Source: Arenibacter algicola
GTDB taxonomy: Bacteria > Bacteroidota > Bacteroidia > Flavobacteriales > Flavobacteriaceae
NCBI RefSeq assembly: GCF_018860365.1
Contig: NZ_JAHKPO010000027.1
Coordinates: 124,797 to 188,796, forward strand
DNA: 64,000 bases
Direction of reading: 5' to 3'
In this document: one piece after another, positions 17,972 to 25,771 of the stretch
Layout: every line of letters starts with the position of its first letter
Position numbering within the stretch: the stretch's first letter is position 1
The notes under the pieces: model-generated
What the model was told of the DNA's origin: nothing
Seen by the model: the letters and a program-made list of their open reading frames with translations, nothing else
Databases searched by the model: none
Program-made: the position numbers and the translations under genes

Positions 17972-19014
17972 ATATTCTCTATTAAATTATTTTCCCAACT
18001 CCCAGTTTTTTCATAGGATATTGTTCCATTTTTCACTTTTAACGGGCACTCAAAATTATTGGTGTATAGACCACCGGTACCCAATCCCTGAGGTAAAGGG
18101 TTATTTAATGTATAAGTCCATTGGGCTATGGCATTGAGGCCAATATTGCTTTCCAGCGCACTGGTAACCCACCATTTTATATTTAACTTCTCCGCAACTT
18201 TTATCCATTCCATACTTCCTCTAAACCCACCTACCAAACTTGGTTTTAGGATTATATACTGCGGCCTTATGGTTTGTAGAAGTTTCTCCTTTTCCGTTAC
18301 ATCCTTAATACCGATTAGTTCCTCGTCCAAGGCTATGGGGATTGGAGAATTAAAGCATAATTCCTTCATTTCATTGGCGTTGCCCGCCTTGATTGGTTGT
18401 TCTATGGAGTGTAGTTCATAAAGGGAAAGGCGCTCCAGTTTGCGCATGGCCTCCGAAGGGATAAATGCACCATTGGCATCAACTCTTAATTCGATTTTAT
18501 TTTCACTGTATTTATTTCGAATGGATTTTAATAACGCTATTTCCTTCTCAAAATCGATGGCTCCAATTTTTAATTTTATGCATTTGAAACCTTCCACCAG
18601 CTTTTGCTGGATCTGTTGGTGCATGAAGTGTTCATCTCCCATCCAAATCAGGCCATTGATTGCTATAGGGCTATTGTTTTGCGTGAATTCTGAAGGATAA
18701 AGCAAAAAGGGATCCTTGGAATTTAGGGATAAAAAGGCTTGTTCCACCCCGAACTGGATACTTGGATAATGCATCAAAGCTTCCCACAGTTGCTCTTTGC
18801 CCAAATGGATATTGTCACAGGTCCATTTTAGCCTGTCCTCATAATCGGGAACATCATCAACACTTAACCCCCTTAATATACCGCATTCCCCAATTCCATA
18901 TTTATTATCCTGTTCTAAAATAATAAAGAAGGTTTCTTTATGGGTCATAATACCCCTGGAAGTACCACTGGGACGTTTAAATTCTAAAATGTATTTTTTG
19001 TAGGTCGCTTTCAT
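17962..19014 (-). CDS. menC: O-succinylbenzoate synthase
   Basis: Enolase-superfamily enzyme of 350 residues. I start it at the ATG at 19014 rather than the upstream TTG at 19029, since homology begins with KATYKKYILEFKRP. Catalytic elements are in order: a KLKIG Lys, Asp in VDANGAF, Glu in EQPIK, Asp in ALDEELIG and Lys in ILKPSLVGG. MenC dehydrates SHCHC to o-succinylbenzoate in menaquinone synthesis. The neighbouring menE supports MenC rather than another enolase-type racemase. It is the first gene of a tightly overlapping three-gene operon (menC, CPBP, menE). It diverges from the SDR gene at 19054. Confidence 0.9.
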   Translation of the reverse strand: MKATYKKYILEFKRPSGTSRGIMTHKETFFIILEQDNKYGIGECGILRGLSVDDVPDYEDRLKWTCDNIHLGKEQLWEALMHYPSIQFGVEQAFLSLNSKDPFLLYPSEFTQNNSPIAINGLIWMGDEHFMHQQIQQKLVEGFKCIKLKIGAIDFEKEIALLKSIRNKYSENKIELRVDANGAFIPSEAMRKLERLSLYELHSIEQPIKAGNANEMKELCFNSPIPIALDEELIGIKDVTEKEKLLQTIRPQYIILKPSLVGGFRGSMEWIKVAEKLNIKWWVTSALESNIGLNAIAQWTYTLNNPLPQGLGTGGLYTNNFECPLKVKNGTISYEKTGSWENNLIENICI

Positions 19015-19053
19015 GAAATATAAAATCAAATTTAACTATCTTTTTTTCCAATT

Positions 19054-19857
19054 ATGAAAAAAATGAAAACAAAAGTAGATAAGGTAGTTTGGATAACGGG
19101 GGCTTCATCAGGTATAGGCGAGGCACTGACCTATGCACTTAATCGCAAAGGCTATAAACTAATTATATCTTCCAGGAAATTAATAGATCTAAAACAAGTA
19201 AAGGCCCGTTGCCCAAATAGCGATCTTATCTCCCTACTCCCATTAGATTTGATGGATAGGGATAAAATGTCTGAAAAAGTTACGGAAGCTTTGTCTTTTT
19301 ATGGATCAATAGACCTTTTGATTAATAATGCAGGCATAAGCCAACGCTCCTTGATTATGGAAACCGATTTGCAAGTTTATCAGAAATTAATGGACGTAAA
19401 TTACATGGGTACCATTGCACTTACCAAAGCAATCCTTCCTTATTTTGTGTCCCAAAAAAATGGTCATTTTGTTACCGTAACCAGCCTAATGGGAAAATTT
19501 GGCTCGCCTTATCGCTCTGGATATTGCGGGGCCAAGCACGCTCTCCATGGTTTTTTTGATGTTTTGCGCATGGAACATGAAAAGGAGAACATAAAGGTAA
19601 CTATGGTATGTCCAGGTTTTGTAAATACCAATGTAGCCATAAATGCCCTAACAGCAGATGGGACTCCCCAAGTTGACAATGATATGGCTACTAAAAATGG
19701 GCTATCTCCCTATGTTTTTGCCAAAAAAATGGTCAATGCCATAGAAAAAGAGAAATTCGAAGTTTACATTGGCCGGAAAGAAGTAATGGGTATCTATATG
19801 AAAAGATTCTTCCCTAAACTGCTCCACAGGCTAGTACTTCGAAGTAAAGTGAGATAG
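19054..19857 (+). CDS. Short-chain dehydrogenase/reductase
   Basis: A 267-residue classical-type SDR. NAD(P)-binding TGASSGIG at 15-22, NNAG at about 91-94, and catalytic Ser144, Tyr157 and Lys161 (YCGAK). The C-terminus (MKRFFPKLLHRLVL) is basic and hydrophobic, typical of the DHRS7-like subgroup that I recall as common in Bacteroidota. Substrate unknown. Its stop codon directly abuts the stop of the convergent hydrolase gene (no base between 19857 and 19858). Confidence 0.92.
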   Translation: MKKMKTKVDKVVWITGASSGIGEALTYALNRKGYKLIISSRKLIDLKQVKARCPNSDLISLLPLDLMDRDKMSEKVTEALSFYGSIDLLINNAGISQRSLIMETDLQVYQKLMDVNYMGTIALTKAILPYFVSQKNGHFVTVTSLMGKFGSPYRSGYCGAKHALHGFFDVLRMEHEKENIKVTMVCPGFVNTNVAINALTADGTPQVDNDMATKNGLSPYVFAKKMVNAIEKEKFEVYIGRKEVMGIYMKRFFPKLLHRLVLRSKVR

Positions 19858-20538
19858 CTAAACCGTTAAAGATCCCCCTATTTCCAAAAGAATAAGCTCC
19901 TTGCCATGCTTGGAAAATTTTTGAATGGATTCCTTATGATCAATTATAATATACCCGAAAGTATCGTAATGATAACCCAATATCCTTGGGCATTCCACAA
20001 AATCGGATGCCAAAAGGGCATCATCGACCCCCATCGTAAAATTATCGCCAATAGGCAAGACAGCAAGATCCAACTGAAATGACATAGGAATTAGTTTCAT
20101 ATCCATTGTCAAGGCCGTATCACCTGCTATATAAATGTGCTTTCCTTCGGATGATAGAATAAATCCCCCTGGTTGACCACCATAAGTCCCATCGGCAAAG
20201 GAAGAGGTGTGAATGGCATTTACATATTTCAGGGTGCCAAAATCGAACTTCCAGTTCCCACCGTGATTCATAGGGTGAGCCTTTAGTCCTTTGTTTTCAA
20301 AGTAAGTGGCAATCTCATAATTACTTACCACTGTGGCATTGCTCATTTTTCCAATTTCCTCAACATCCAAGGTATGGTCTTGATGGGCGTGGGTAACCAA
20401 GATATAATCGGGTTTTAAATCTTCAATGTCGATTTTACCTTTGACTTTATCATTTCCTGAAATAAATGGATCTACCAGTAACCTTTTTCCACCTGTTATA
20501 ATGAGTAAAGAGGAATGGCCTAGAAAAGTAATTTGCAT
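19858..20538 (-). CDS. Metal-dependent hydrolase (UPF0173-like)
   Basis: A 226-residue metallo-beta-lactamase-fold enzyme with the complete metal motif THAHQDHTLD (HxHxDH), the upstream GHSSLLI and VDPF motif, AGDTALT and a C-terminal HYDTFGYI. This combination fits the UPF0173 group, whose substrate is unknown. It is cytosolic, with no signal. It is convergent with the SDR gene with stop codons touching, and lies 24 bp downstream of the histidine kinase gene, so it may be the second gene of that transcript. Confidence 0.88.
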   Translation of the reverse strand: MQITFLGHSSLLIITGGKRLLVDPFISGNDKVKGKIDIEDLKPDYILVTHAHQDHTLDVEEIGKMSNATVVSNYEIATYFENKGLKAHPMNHGGNWKFDFGTLKYVNAIHTSSFADGTYGGQPGGFILSSEGKHIYIAGDTALTMDMKLIPMSFQLDLAVLPIGDNFTMGVDDALLASDFVECPRILGYHYDTFGYIIIDHKESIQKFSKHGKELILLEIGGSLTV

Positions 20539-20562
20539 AAGTTGAACTGTTTTTATTCAAAT

Positions 20563-22524
20563 TTATTTAAAATTGAACCAAAAACGAACTCCTTCAGATG
20601 TTTTATCGATATTTAAAGTAGATTGAAGCTGATTTACCAAACGATTCATTAACCTTATCCCCATGGAGGAATTGGCCCTATCATCAGTATCTTCTGGCAG
20701 TCCTACACCATTATCCGTGTACTCAAAATAGCCCTGTCCCCCATTTTTTCTTAAATGGATATAAATTTTTCCATTTTCGTCATCGTCCGGGAAGGCATAT
20801 TTAAATGAATTGGATACCAATTCATTTAAAATAAGTCCAAAGGGAATTGCCCTATCAATATCCAACTCAACGCCTTCGGCATCAATGGTAATATTTATAT
20901 TATGGCCACCTTTTTTGTAAACCGATTGTACACTGTTAATAAGACTTTCTATATAACCCTGCATTTCTATTACGGAGAGATCATCGTTCTGATATAGTTT
21001 CTGATGGATAAGCGCCATCGCCTTTACCCTGCTCTTGCCCTCTTCCAACGCCTCAATAGCAGCTTTACTACGGGTATTTTTTGTTTGTAGGCTAAGTAGG
21101 CTGGATACCATCTGCAGGTTATTTTTTACCCTATGGTGAATTTCTTTTAAAAGCGAATCCTTTTCTACCAGCGAAGCCTCTATTATGCGCTTTTGATCTG
21201 CAATGAGTCTCTGGTTCTTAATACTTTTCAAATAGGCAAACACTAAACCGGCAAATCCCAAAAGTGTAAATATCAATGAAATAAAAACAATGTTTATTCT
21301 TTCCTCTTTGGCCTGTAGATCGCTTCGGGATTGCTCTAGGTCCTTTTTCTGCTGCTCCATCATTTTTTTGGAGTACTCTATCTCTTGTCCGGCCACCGCC
21401 GCCAATTGTTGCTTTTTCATGGAGGATTCATTTCTATTTAAAGAATCCCTGATGCGTACATTTCTTTTTAAATAGTCGACCGAATTTTTATAATCGCCTA
21501 TGCGGTCATAATAGGCCGCTAATAATCTATTTCTTCTAAGGATATTTTCTATTTTAACAGGATCTTGCCCATCCAAAAGATATTCCTTGGCCTTCTCATA
21601 GTCTTCTTTCTGTAAATAGCAATCCGCCAACTCCAAGGTGTTTTCTACCTTGTCCGACGAGAACTTACCCTTATTGTACTCATTGATCAGGTTAATGGAG
21701 TTTTCCAAATAAGGAATGGCAATATCATATTCCTTGAGTAGGGCATGGCATTTACCAATATTTCCTTCTATAATGGCTTTCAATAAATTGCCTTTGCTAA
21801 TTTCTTGTTCTGTTTTCTCCCTACTAATATCATTGAGGTATACATCAATAAATCCTTTTGCCTTCTTGTAATAGGTTAAAGCTGTTGGAATGGACATATC
21901 CAAAAGAAGGTAGTTTCCAACGTTGCTCTGATATTGGGCCTGGCCAAAATAATCATCCTCCCTTATGGTTTTTAGCTTGTCCTTGATATAGTCGTCCATT
22001 GCCTTTCTATGAAGTCCAAGGTTGGAATAGATATCATAGAAAATAACCTTATCCGTAAGGCCTAAATTCTTTTTCTCATTTCTTATTTCAAATTGCCGAT
22101 CGTATAACCCCAATTTAGCATAGTTGTTGTCTATGAGATCTAAAAGAATTTTTTTGGATGGTAAATCCAAATTTTCAATTTTCTTGTACAATTGGTTTGC
22201 AATGGCCACACTTTTACTAAAGTCGCCAATATCATAATAGAGCTGGGATTGCATAAGCTCATATTTAGTGATGCTTATTGAATCCTTTACTTTTTGGGCA
22301 TTGTTGTGATATACATTTACCGCGGCTTGCCAGTCATAGGCCGAATCCTCAAGATAGCGATTGGGGACCCCAAAGAAATAGTCGAACCTTTCCTGTACTC
22401 CTTTCTTATTTTGGAACTCTTGAAAATAATCCGGTTTGGTTGAAGAGTCTTGGGCATGAGAATACCAAAAACACAATGAACAAATCATTAATGAAACAAA
22501 TATTTTATTAAAAGACTTCACCAT
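20563..22524 (-). CDS. TPR-containing sensor histidine kinase (HisKA_2 type)
   Basis: A 653-residue kinase: signal peptide (1-24), a periplasmic array of TPR-like helical repeats (about 50-370; examples are the NIGKCHALLKEYDIAIPYLENSI and YDRIGDYKNSVDYL units), a coiled coil (380-405), one membrane helix (FISLIFTLLGFAGLVFAYL), then the kinase core. The phosphoacceptor is in EIHHRVKNNLQMVSSLLSLQ (His463 or His464), the HWE/HisKA_2 form. The ATPase part has NELVSNSFKYAF (N box) and DNGVGLPED (G1). It has no response-regulator gene next to it, so it is an orphan kinase here. The signal it senses is unknown. Confidence 0.9.
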   Translation of the reverse strand: MVKSFNKIFVSLMICSLCFWYSHAQDSSTKPDYFQEFQNKKGVQERFDYFFGVPNRYLEDSAYDWQAAVNVYHNNAQKVKDSISITKYELMQSQLYYDIGDFSKSVAIANQLYKKIENLDLPSKKILLDLIDNNYAKLGLYDRQFEIRNEKKNLGLTDKVIFYDIYSNLGLHRKAMDDYIKDKLKTIREDDYFGQAQYQSNVGNYLLLDMSIPTALTYYKKAKGFIDVYLNDISREKTEQEISKGNLLKAIIEGNIGKCHALLKEYDIAIPYLENSINLINEYNKGKFSSDKVENTLELADCYLQKEDYEKAKEYLLDGQDPVKIENILRRNRLLAAYYDRIGDYKNSVDYLKRNVRIRDSLNRNESSMKKQQLAAVAGQEIEYSKKMMEQQKKDLEQSRSDLQAKEERINIVFISLIFTLLGFAGLVFAYLKSIKNQRLIADQKRIIEASLVEKDSLLKEIHHRVKNNLQMVSSLLSLQTKNTRSKAAIEALEEGKSRVKAMALIHQKLYQNDDLSVIEMQGYIESLINSVQSVYKKGGHNINITIDAEGVELDIDRAIPFGLILNELVSNSFKYAFPDDDENGKIYIHLRKNGGQGYFEYTDNGVGLPEDTDDRANSSMGIRLMNRLVNQLQSTLNIDKTSEGVRFWFNFK

Positions 22525-23162
22525 TGTTCAATTGTTGTCTAAAAATTTTAATTACTTCTTGGTCTTTTTAATAATTATATAAGCCTTCGGCATATTGGGA
22601 CACAATACTACAAACGCCAAAGCAGGGTTATTGTTGTACCCCTCATATCCCTAATTACCATCATCATTACTTGCCAGATAATAACACAAAACAAATTAAG
22701 TGATTTGTGGGCAAGTTAACCATTATTTCATCCTTCAACTTTTTATGCCGATAGGAAGATTCAAAAATAAAAAAGGCGATACAAATTAATTGCACAGCCT
22801 TTTTATATATGTAATGATAAGATTTGGGACTCGTTATCAGTTCAAAAATATATTGTAGAAATGTGAAATTTAGAATTTTGTTGTGTAACACCACGATCTT
22901 GTTGTGAAAGTTGGAAATTGAAGATAATCTTGCATTTCATCGATAATAACAAGCATTTCATCGGATAATTAGCCTATAAGGGAAACCTTACAATTAGTTG
23001 GTACAAATCTTATTTAAGTGCTAAATTATTGGATGGATCCAGCTCCATCCTGTCCGGAAGCAATCAGGGATAACCACTTTCGAAAATTTTTTATTACCGG
23101 ATATAACTTGTCTAAAAATAATATACCGGATACCTCTCTTTTAGCCCATCAATAGAACTATA
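22525..23162. other. 638-bp intergenic region between the kinase and the LexA-like repressor
   Basis: No convincing gene. A 75-codon frame on the minus strand (22667-22894) has no homology I can recognise. It holds a direct repeat at 22932-22969 and an 8-bp inverted repeat AAAAAGGC/GCCTTTTT (about 22770-22804, long loop). The kinase promoter must lie in it. The rest is AT-rich DNA in which I see nothing further. Confidence 0.5.
22932..22969. repeat. Two-copy direct repeat with 21-bp period
   Basis: GCATTTCATCGATAAT (22932-22947) is followed by GCATTTCATCGGATAAT (22953-22969), differing by a single inserted G. The period of 21 bp equals two helical turns, the usual geometry of tandem regulator sites. 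It lies about 410 bp upstream of the kinase start and 190 bp beyond the 3' end of the repressor gene. Confidence 0.6.
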
Positions 23163-23930
23163 TTAATTATTGACTTTTTTTAATTGATTTTTTAGCTCAT
23201 CCATAGATTCCTGCAATTGTCTTAGCAATCCCTTCTCGGAGGTGGCATCCACCCCAAAGGTTATTTTGCTACTAACTTGCCACAGCTCTTGTATATCTTC
23301 TGTATTAACGCTGTATGGAGGATAGTTTTCATTTAAGGATATTAAGGAAATTACGGCCGGATTGGGAGATTTTTCAATTTTTTTCACCAAAACGGCATCC
23401 TGTAATACCACAACGTAAATTTTATTGGGACTAATATCCTTTAGACCTTCAACGGCTCTGGCCAATACCCATTCCCCTGGCTTTAGATTGGGCAACATAC
23501 TGTCCCCTTCAATTTGGAAACCCCTATAAGTTGCATTTCTGAATTCTGGCAAGGGAATATCAAAAGCAGGCAGCTGTTTGTACCAACTGGTGTCCTGAAT
23601 ATTTTGTGGGTATCCGGCTGCGGCTTTAGCGTTTACCAATACCATATTCTCGTTTTCGGATGAATTTACCGTAACCACCTTGGGAATAACACTGATATTT
23701 GTAACCGCTAGATACTTTTGGGAACTATCACCAAACAGCCAAAGTGGATTTATTTTGAATTGCTTGAGCAATTCCGCCACTACTTTTCCCGATAATTTGG
23801 TACGCCCCCTTTCTATGTCCGCTGTGGTATTTGAAATACCAAGCAAGTTGGCAAAATCAGATTGGGTATACCCCAATTCCCGGCGTAAATCGGTAAAACG
23901 CTTGGTCACAATTTCCATATCCTCGTTCAT
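23163..23930 (-). CDS. LexA-like self-cleaving repressor (HTH + S24 peptidase)
   Basis: A 255-residue repressor when started at the ATG at 23930; an upstream in-frame start (24008) would add a Cys-rich stretch without homology, and an ATG at 23918 is also possible. N-terminal XRE-type HTH at about 10-65 (LGYTQSDFANLLGISNTTADIERGRTKL). C-terminal peptidase S24 domain with cleavage site Ala105-Gly106 (KAAAGY), nucleophile Ser144 (EGDSMLPNL) and Lys183 (VLVKKIE). Such proteins inactivate themselves on RecA filaments during DNA damage. The divergent promoter region carries four similar palindromes (24019-24095), its probable operators. It lacks the winged-helix head of classic LexA and is more like a phage CI-type repressor. 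Confidence 0.85.
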   Translation of the reverse strand: MNEDMEIVTKRFTDLRRELGYTQSDFANLLGISNTTADIERGRTKLSGKVVAELLKQFKINPLWLFGDSSQKYLAVTNISVIPKVVTVNSSENENMVLVNAKAAAGYPQNIQDTSWYKQLPAFDIPLPEFRNATYRGFQIEGDSMLPNLKPGEWVLARAVEGLKDISPNKIYVVVLQDAVLVKKIEKSPNPAVISLISLNENYPPYSVNTEDIQELWQVSSKITFGVDATSEKGLLRQLQESMDELKNQLKKVNN

Positions 23931-24018
23931 TGTACAGTTTTTAAATTCATATAGTTGACATAGACATACCCCCCTATTTAGGTAAAAGACTATATCTAAT
24001 AGCTTCAAATATACGTAA

Positions 24019-24095
24019 TTTGGAATATATCCAAAAAATTTATTGGACTATTTCCATAATTAGGAAATAATCCATATATTTGGAATAATTACAAA
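24019..24095. promoter_or_regulatory. Four-site operator array for the S24 repressor
   Basis: Consensus TTTGGA-N5-TCCAAA. Site A 24019-24035 has perfect 6-bp arms. Site B 24042-24058 has ATTGGA/TCCATA. Site C 24060-24076 has TTAGGA/TCCATA. Site D 24079-24095 has TTTGGA/TACAAA with one mismatch. Centres are 23, 18 and 19 bp apart. All four lie between the divergent repressor and the 24105 gene. The seen facts are the palindromes; binding by the repressor is inferred. Confidence 0.7.
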
Positions 24096-24104
24096 TATAA
24101 AATT

Positions 24105-24284
24105 ATGACTTTGGACGATTTGCATCAAACATTAAGTAGTCTAGCCTTTTCCGGGATGGAGGATAATGACTTTATCTCAATTAGTTCTAAGAAGGGGATT
24201 GGTTTGGCCAAAGGTCATTTAGTAAAGACCGAAAGAAGACGTTCAAAAAAAGAATTAAGTGTTCAACTAAGTTTATTTGATTAG
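24105..24284 (+). CDS. 59-residue protein ending in a clamp-binding-like QLSLF motif
   Basis: An intact 59-codon frame with ATG at 24105, ten bases after operator site D, and stop 2 bp before the next gene. The N-terminal half is acidic and helical (LDDLHQTLSSL...GMEDNDF), the middle basic (KGIGLAKGHLVKTERRRSKK) and the very C-terminus is QLSLFD. QL(S/D)LF is the consensus beta-sliding-clamp binding motif found at the ends of DNA polymerases such as Pol IV. I do not recognise the rest of the protein. Its placement under LexA-like operators and ahead of a putative DNA-repair gene suggests a damage-inducible clamp-associated protein. It is too short to carry an enzyme domain. Confidence 0.65.
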   Translation: MTLDDLHQTLSSLAFSGMEDNDFISISSKKGIGLAKGHLVKTERRRSKKELSVQLSLFD

Positions 24285-24286
24285 TT

Positions 24287-25006
24287 ATGGAAAATCCTAA
24301 GGTTTTAATTTACGACGGCAGTTTCAATGGTTTTTTAACTACGGTTTTCAAAATTTTTGAGGAGAAAATCCCGGTAGCGAACATCCAAAAGAATAAGGAG
24401 CTTCAAAAAGGTCTGTTTTCGGAGGCAATAACTGTATTTACCCAAATGGATAAGGCAAGACGGGTGTGGAACAGCATTCAGAACAAAAGTAATTCGGTCA
24501 TTAAGTCTATTTATTTTGCCTTTTTAAGCGAAACAAAGGGCATTGAACTTCTTCTTTACCAGTACATCCGTTCTATGTATGCCAATCCCAATGAAGATCC
24601 TATAGAAGGAATGTCTGACATTATTTTAAAAATTCAGCAACACTCCAGAATGGTGGCTCGGGAAAAACATAGAATAGAAGCTATTGCAAATTTTGAAATA
24701 TCACAAGATCAGGTCTACTTTTCCAATGTTTCTCCTGGGTTTGATGTACTACCACTTATTTCTAAATACTTCAGGTCAAAATTCCACGGTCAGGAATTTA
24801 TGGTGTACGATCGCAAAAGAAAGTATGCCATTTATTACAACCTTTATACCGTTGAAATTATTTCCTTGGAATTATCGGCTTATGATTGCACAGGAGATCT
24901 TTCCTATACCAACATAAAACAATTGATAAATAACAAATTGCACTCACATTCACGATATTCCGGAAAATCAGAGATGGCCGATATAGGTGAAAAGGCGGCG
25001 GTATAA
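24287..25006 (+). CDS. TIGR03915-type putative DNA repair protein
   Basis: A 239-residue protein matching what I recall of the TIGR03915 (SAM_7_link, DUF4130) family: YDGSFNGFLTTVF near the start, KARRVWNSIQNK, YFAFLSETKGIELLLYQYIR, VAREKHRIEAIANFE, and YDRKRKYAIYYN. The family is usually encoded beside a radical SAM protein of the TIGR03916 group and is predicted to act in DNA metabolism, with no biochemistry that I know of. No radical SAM gene is nearby here. The C-terminus (SHSRYSGKSEMADIGEK) deviates from the family's YWKY-type ending. It starts 2 bp after the 59-codon gene, so the two are translationally coupled and share the operator array. Confidence 0.8.
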   Translation: MENPKVLIYDGSFNGFLTTVFKIFEEKIPVANIQKNKELQKGLFSEAITVFTQMDKARRVWNSIQNKSNSVIKSIYFAFLSETKGIELLLYQYIRSMYANPNEDPIEGMSDIILKIQQHSRMVAREKHRIEAIANFEISQDQVYFSNVSPGFDVLPLISKYFRSKFHGQEFMVYDRKRKYAIYYNLYTVEIISLELSAYDCTGDLSYTNIKQLINNKLHSHSRYSGKSEMADIGEKAAV

Positions 25007-25128
25007 TTAATATCCGCGTTTATTTCCTACAGTGTTTAAATTAAGACCCACAGTCCCAGGTTTTAGGCGTGTTTCTAAGTGCCTTCTATGCAAGGTAATC
25101 TATTTGCAGTATGGATAGCTAGTTTAGC

Positions 25129-25656
25129 TTACTTGGTTTTTTCTCCTACAAAATTATCGCTCTGATTTTTAAAGAGCACGTTAAATGTAGTTAGGCTACC
25201 GTAAATTCTGGTTATATACTGTTGTAGGTCAACTTTTTCCTGGTCATCCAAATTATTACTACTATTTATTTTCTGCTCCATTACCCTTATTCGGTCCCTT
25301 ACCATGACTATTTTGTGAAAAAAGGTGTCTATTGGAATTTCTTTTTCGGATAAGTTGGTATCGCCAGGTTTTAAAACTAGGCTCCCACCCTTCCATTTAT
25401 CGGCAATTGGGGTAACGGAACTGGCATCGCTCCAGCGCTTTAAAATAGAAATCAACGATTGTTCCACTTCGGAAAAACTTATGGTATCCACTTCGTCCTC
25501 CACTGCTTCTATAACTTCAAAATTAGAATCCAATTCTATGGTTTCCAAACCATTGTCCATAAAGGTAACCCAATAATGTTTAGAGGTTACATTGGTAACT
25601 ACCCCTTTTCCGTATTCGCTGTGATTAATCCTGGAACCTATTCCTAAAAGCTGCAT
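25129..25656 (-). CDS. Tudor-like domain protein of unknown function
   Basis: A 175-residue cytosolic protein. Its first 45 residues (GSRINHSEYGKGVVTNVTSKHYWVTFMDNGLETIE) resemble the Tudor-like end of UvrD/PcrA helicases, including the C-terminus of the UvrD homolog in this window (GSLVNHTRFGRGQVIKIE). The rest is helical: VEQSLISILKRWSD and HKIVMVRDRIRVMEQKINSSNNLDDQEKVDLQQYITRIYGSL, a likely coiled coil. In the helicases that domain binds RNA polymerase. A similar role here is a guess. The gene diverges from uvrA with 115 bp between the starts and ends opposite the TIGR03915 gene. Confidence 0.75.
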   Translation of the reverse strand: MQLLGIGSRINHSEYGKGVVTNVTSKHYWVTFMDNGLETIELDSNFEVIEAVEDEVDTISFSEVEQSLISILKRWSDASSVTPIADKWKGGSLVLKPGDTNLSEKEIPIDTFFHKIVMVRDRIRVMEQKINSSNNLDDQEKVDLQQYITRIYGSLTTFNVLFKNQSDNFVGEKTK

Positions 25657-25771
25657 TTAAAAATATTTTAAAGTTAAGAACGCTAATTTATAGCTAAGCT
25701 TTTAATCTACAAAAAACTAAATAGCACCTACTTCATTTTTAGGAGTCAAAGTCGTAACTTCGCACATTGCT

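Noticed and set aside
22770..22804. AAAAAGGC/GCCTTTTT inverted repeat as a terminator
   Set aside because: Only 8 bp with a long loop (about 19 nt) and no gene that ends there; too weak to call.
22667..22894. 75-codon minus-strand frame in the long intergenic region
   Set aside because: No recognisable domain, AT-biased composition typical of noncoding DNA, no clear ribosome site; treated as chance.
23931..24008. Upstream start of the S24 repressor (26 extra residues)
   Set aside because: The extra part is Cys-rich and unlike HTH repressors, and would begin very near the operators; the ATG at 23930 fits the HTH better.
24105..24284. 59-codon gene as the remnant C-terminus of a radical SAM protein (TIGR03916)
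   Set aside because: It has its own ATG, lies at the right place for a first gene in the operon, and apart from the QLSLF end I see no match to the radical SAM protein; not excluded without alignment.
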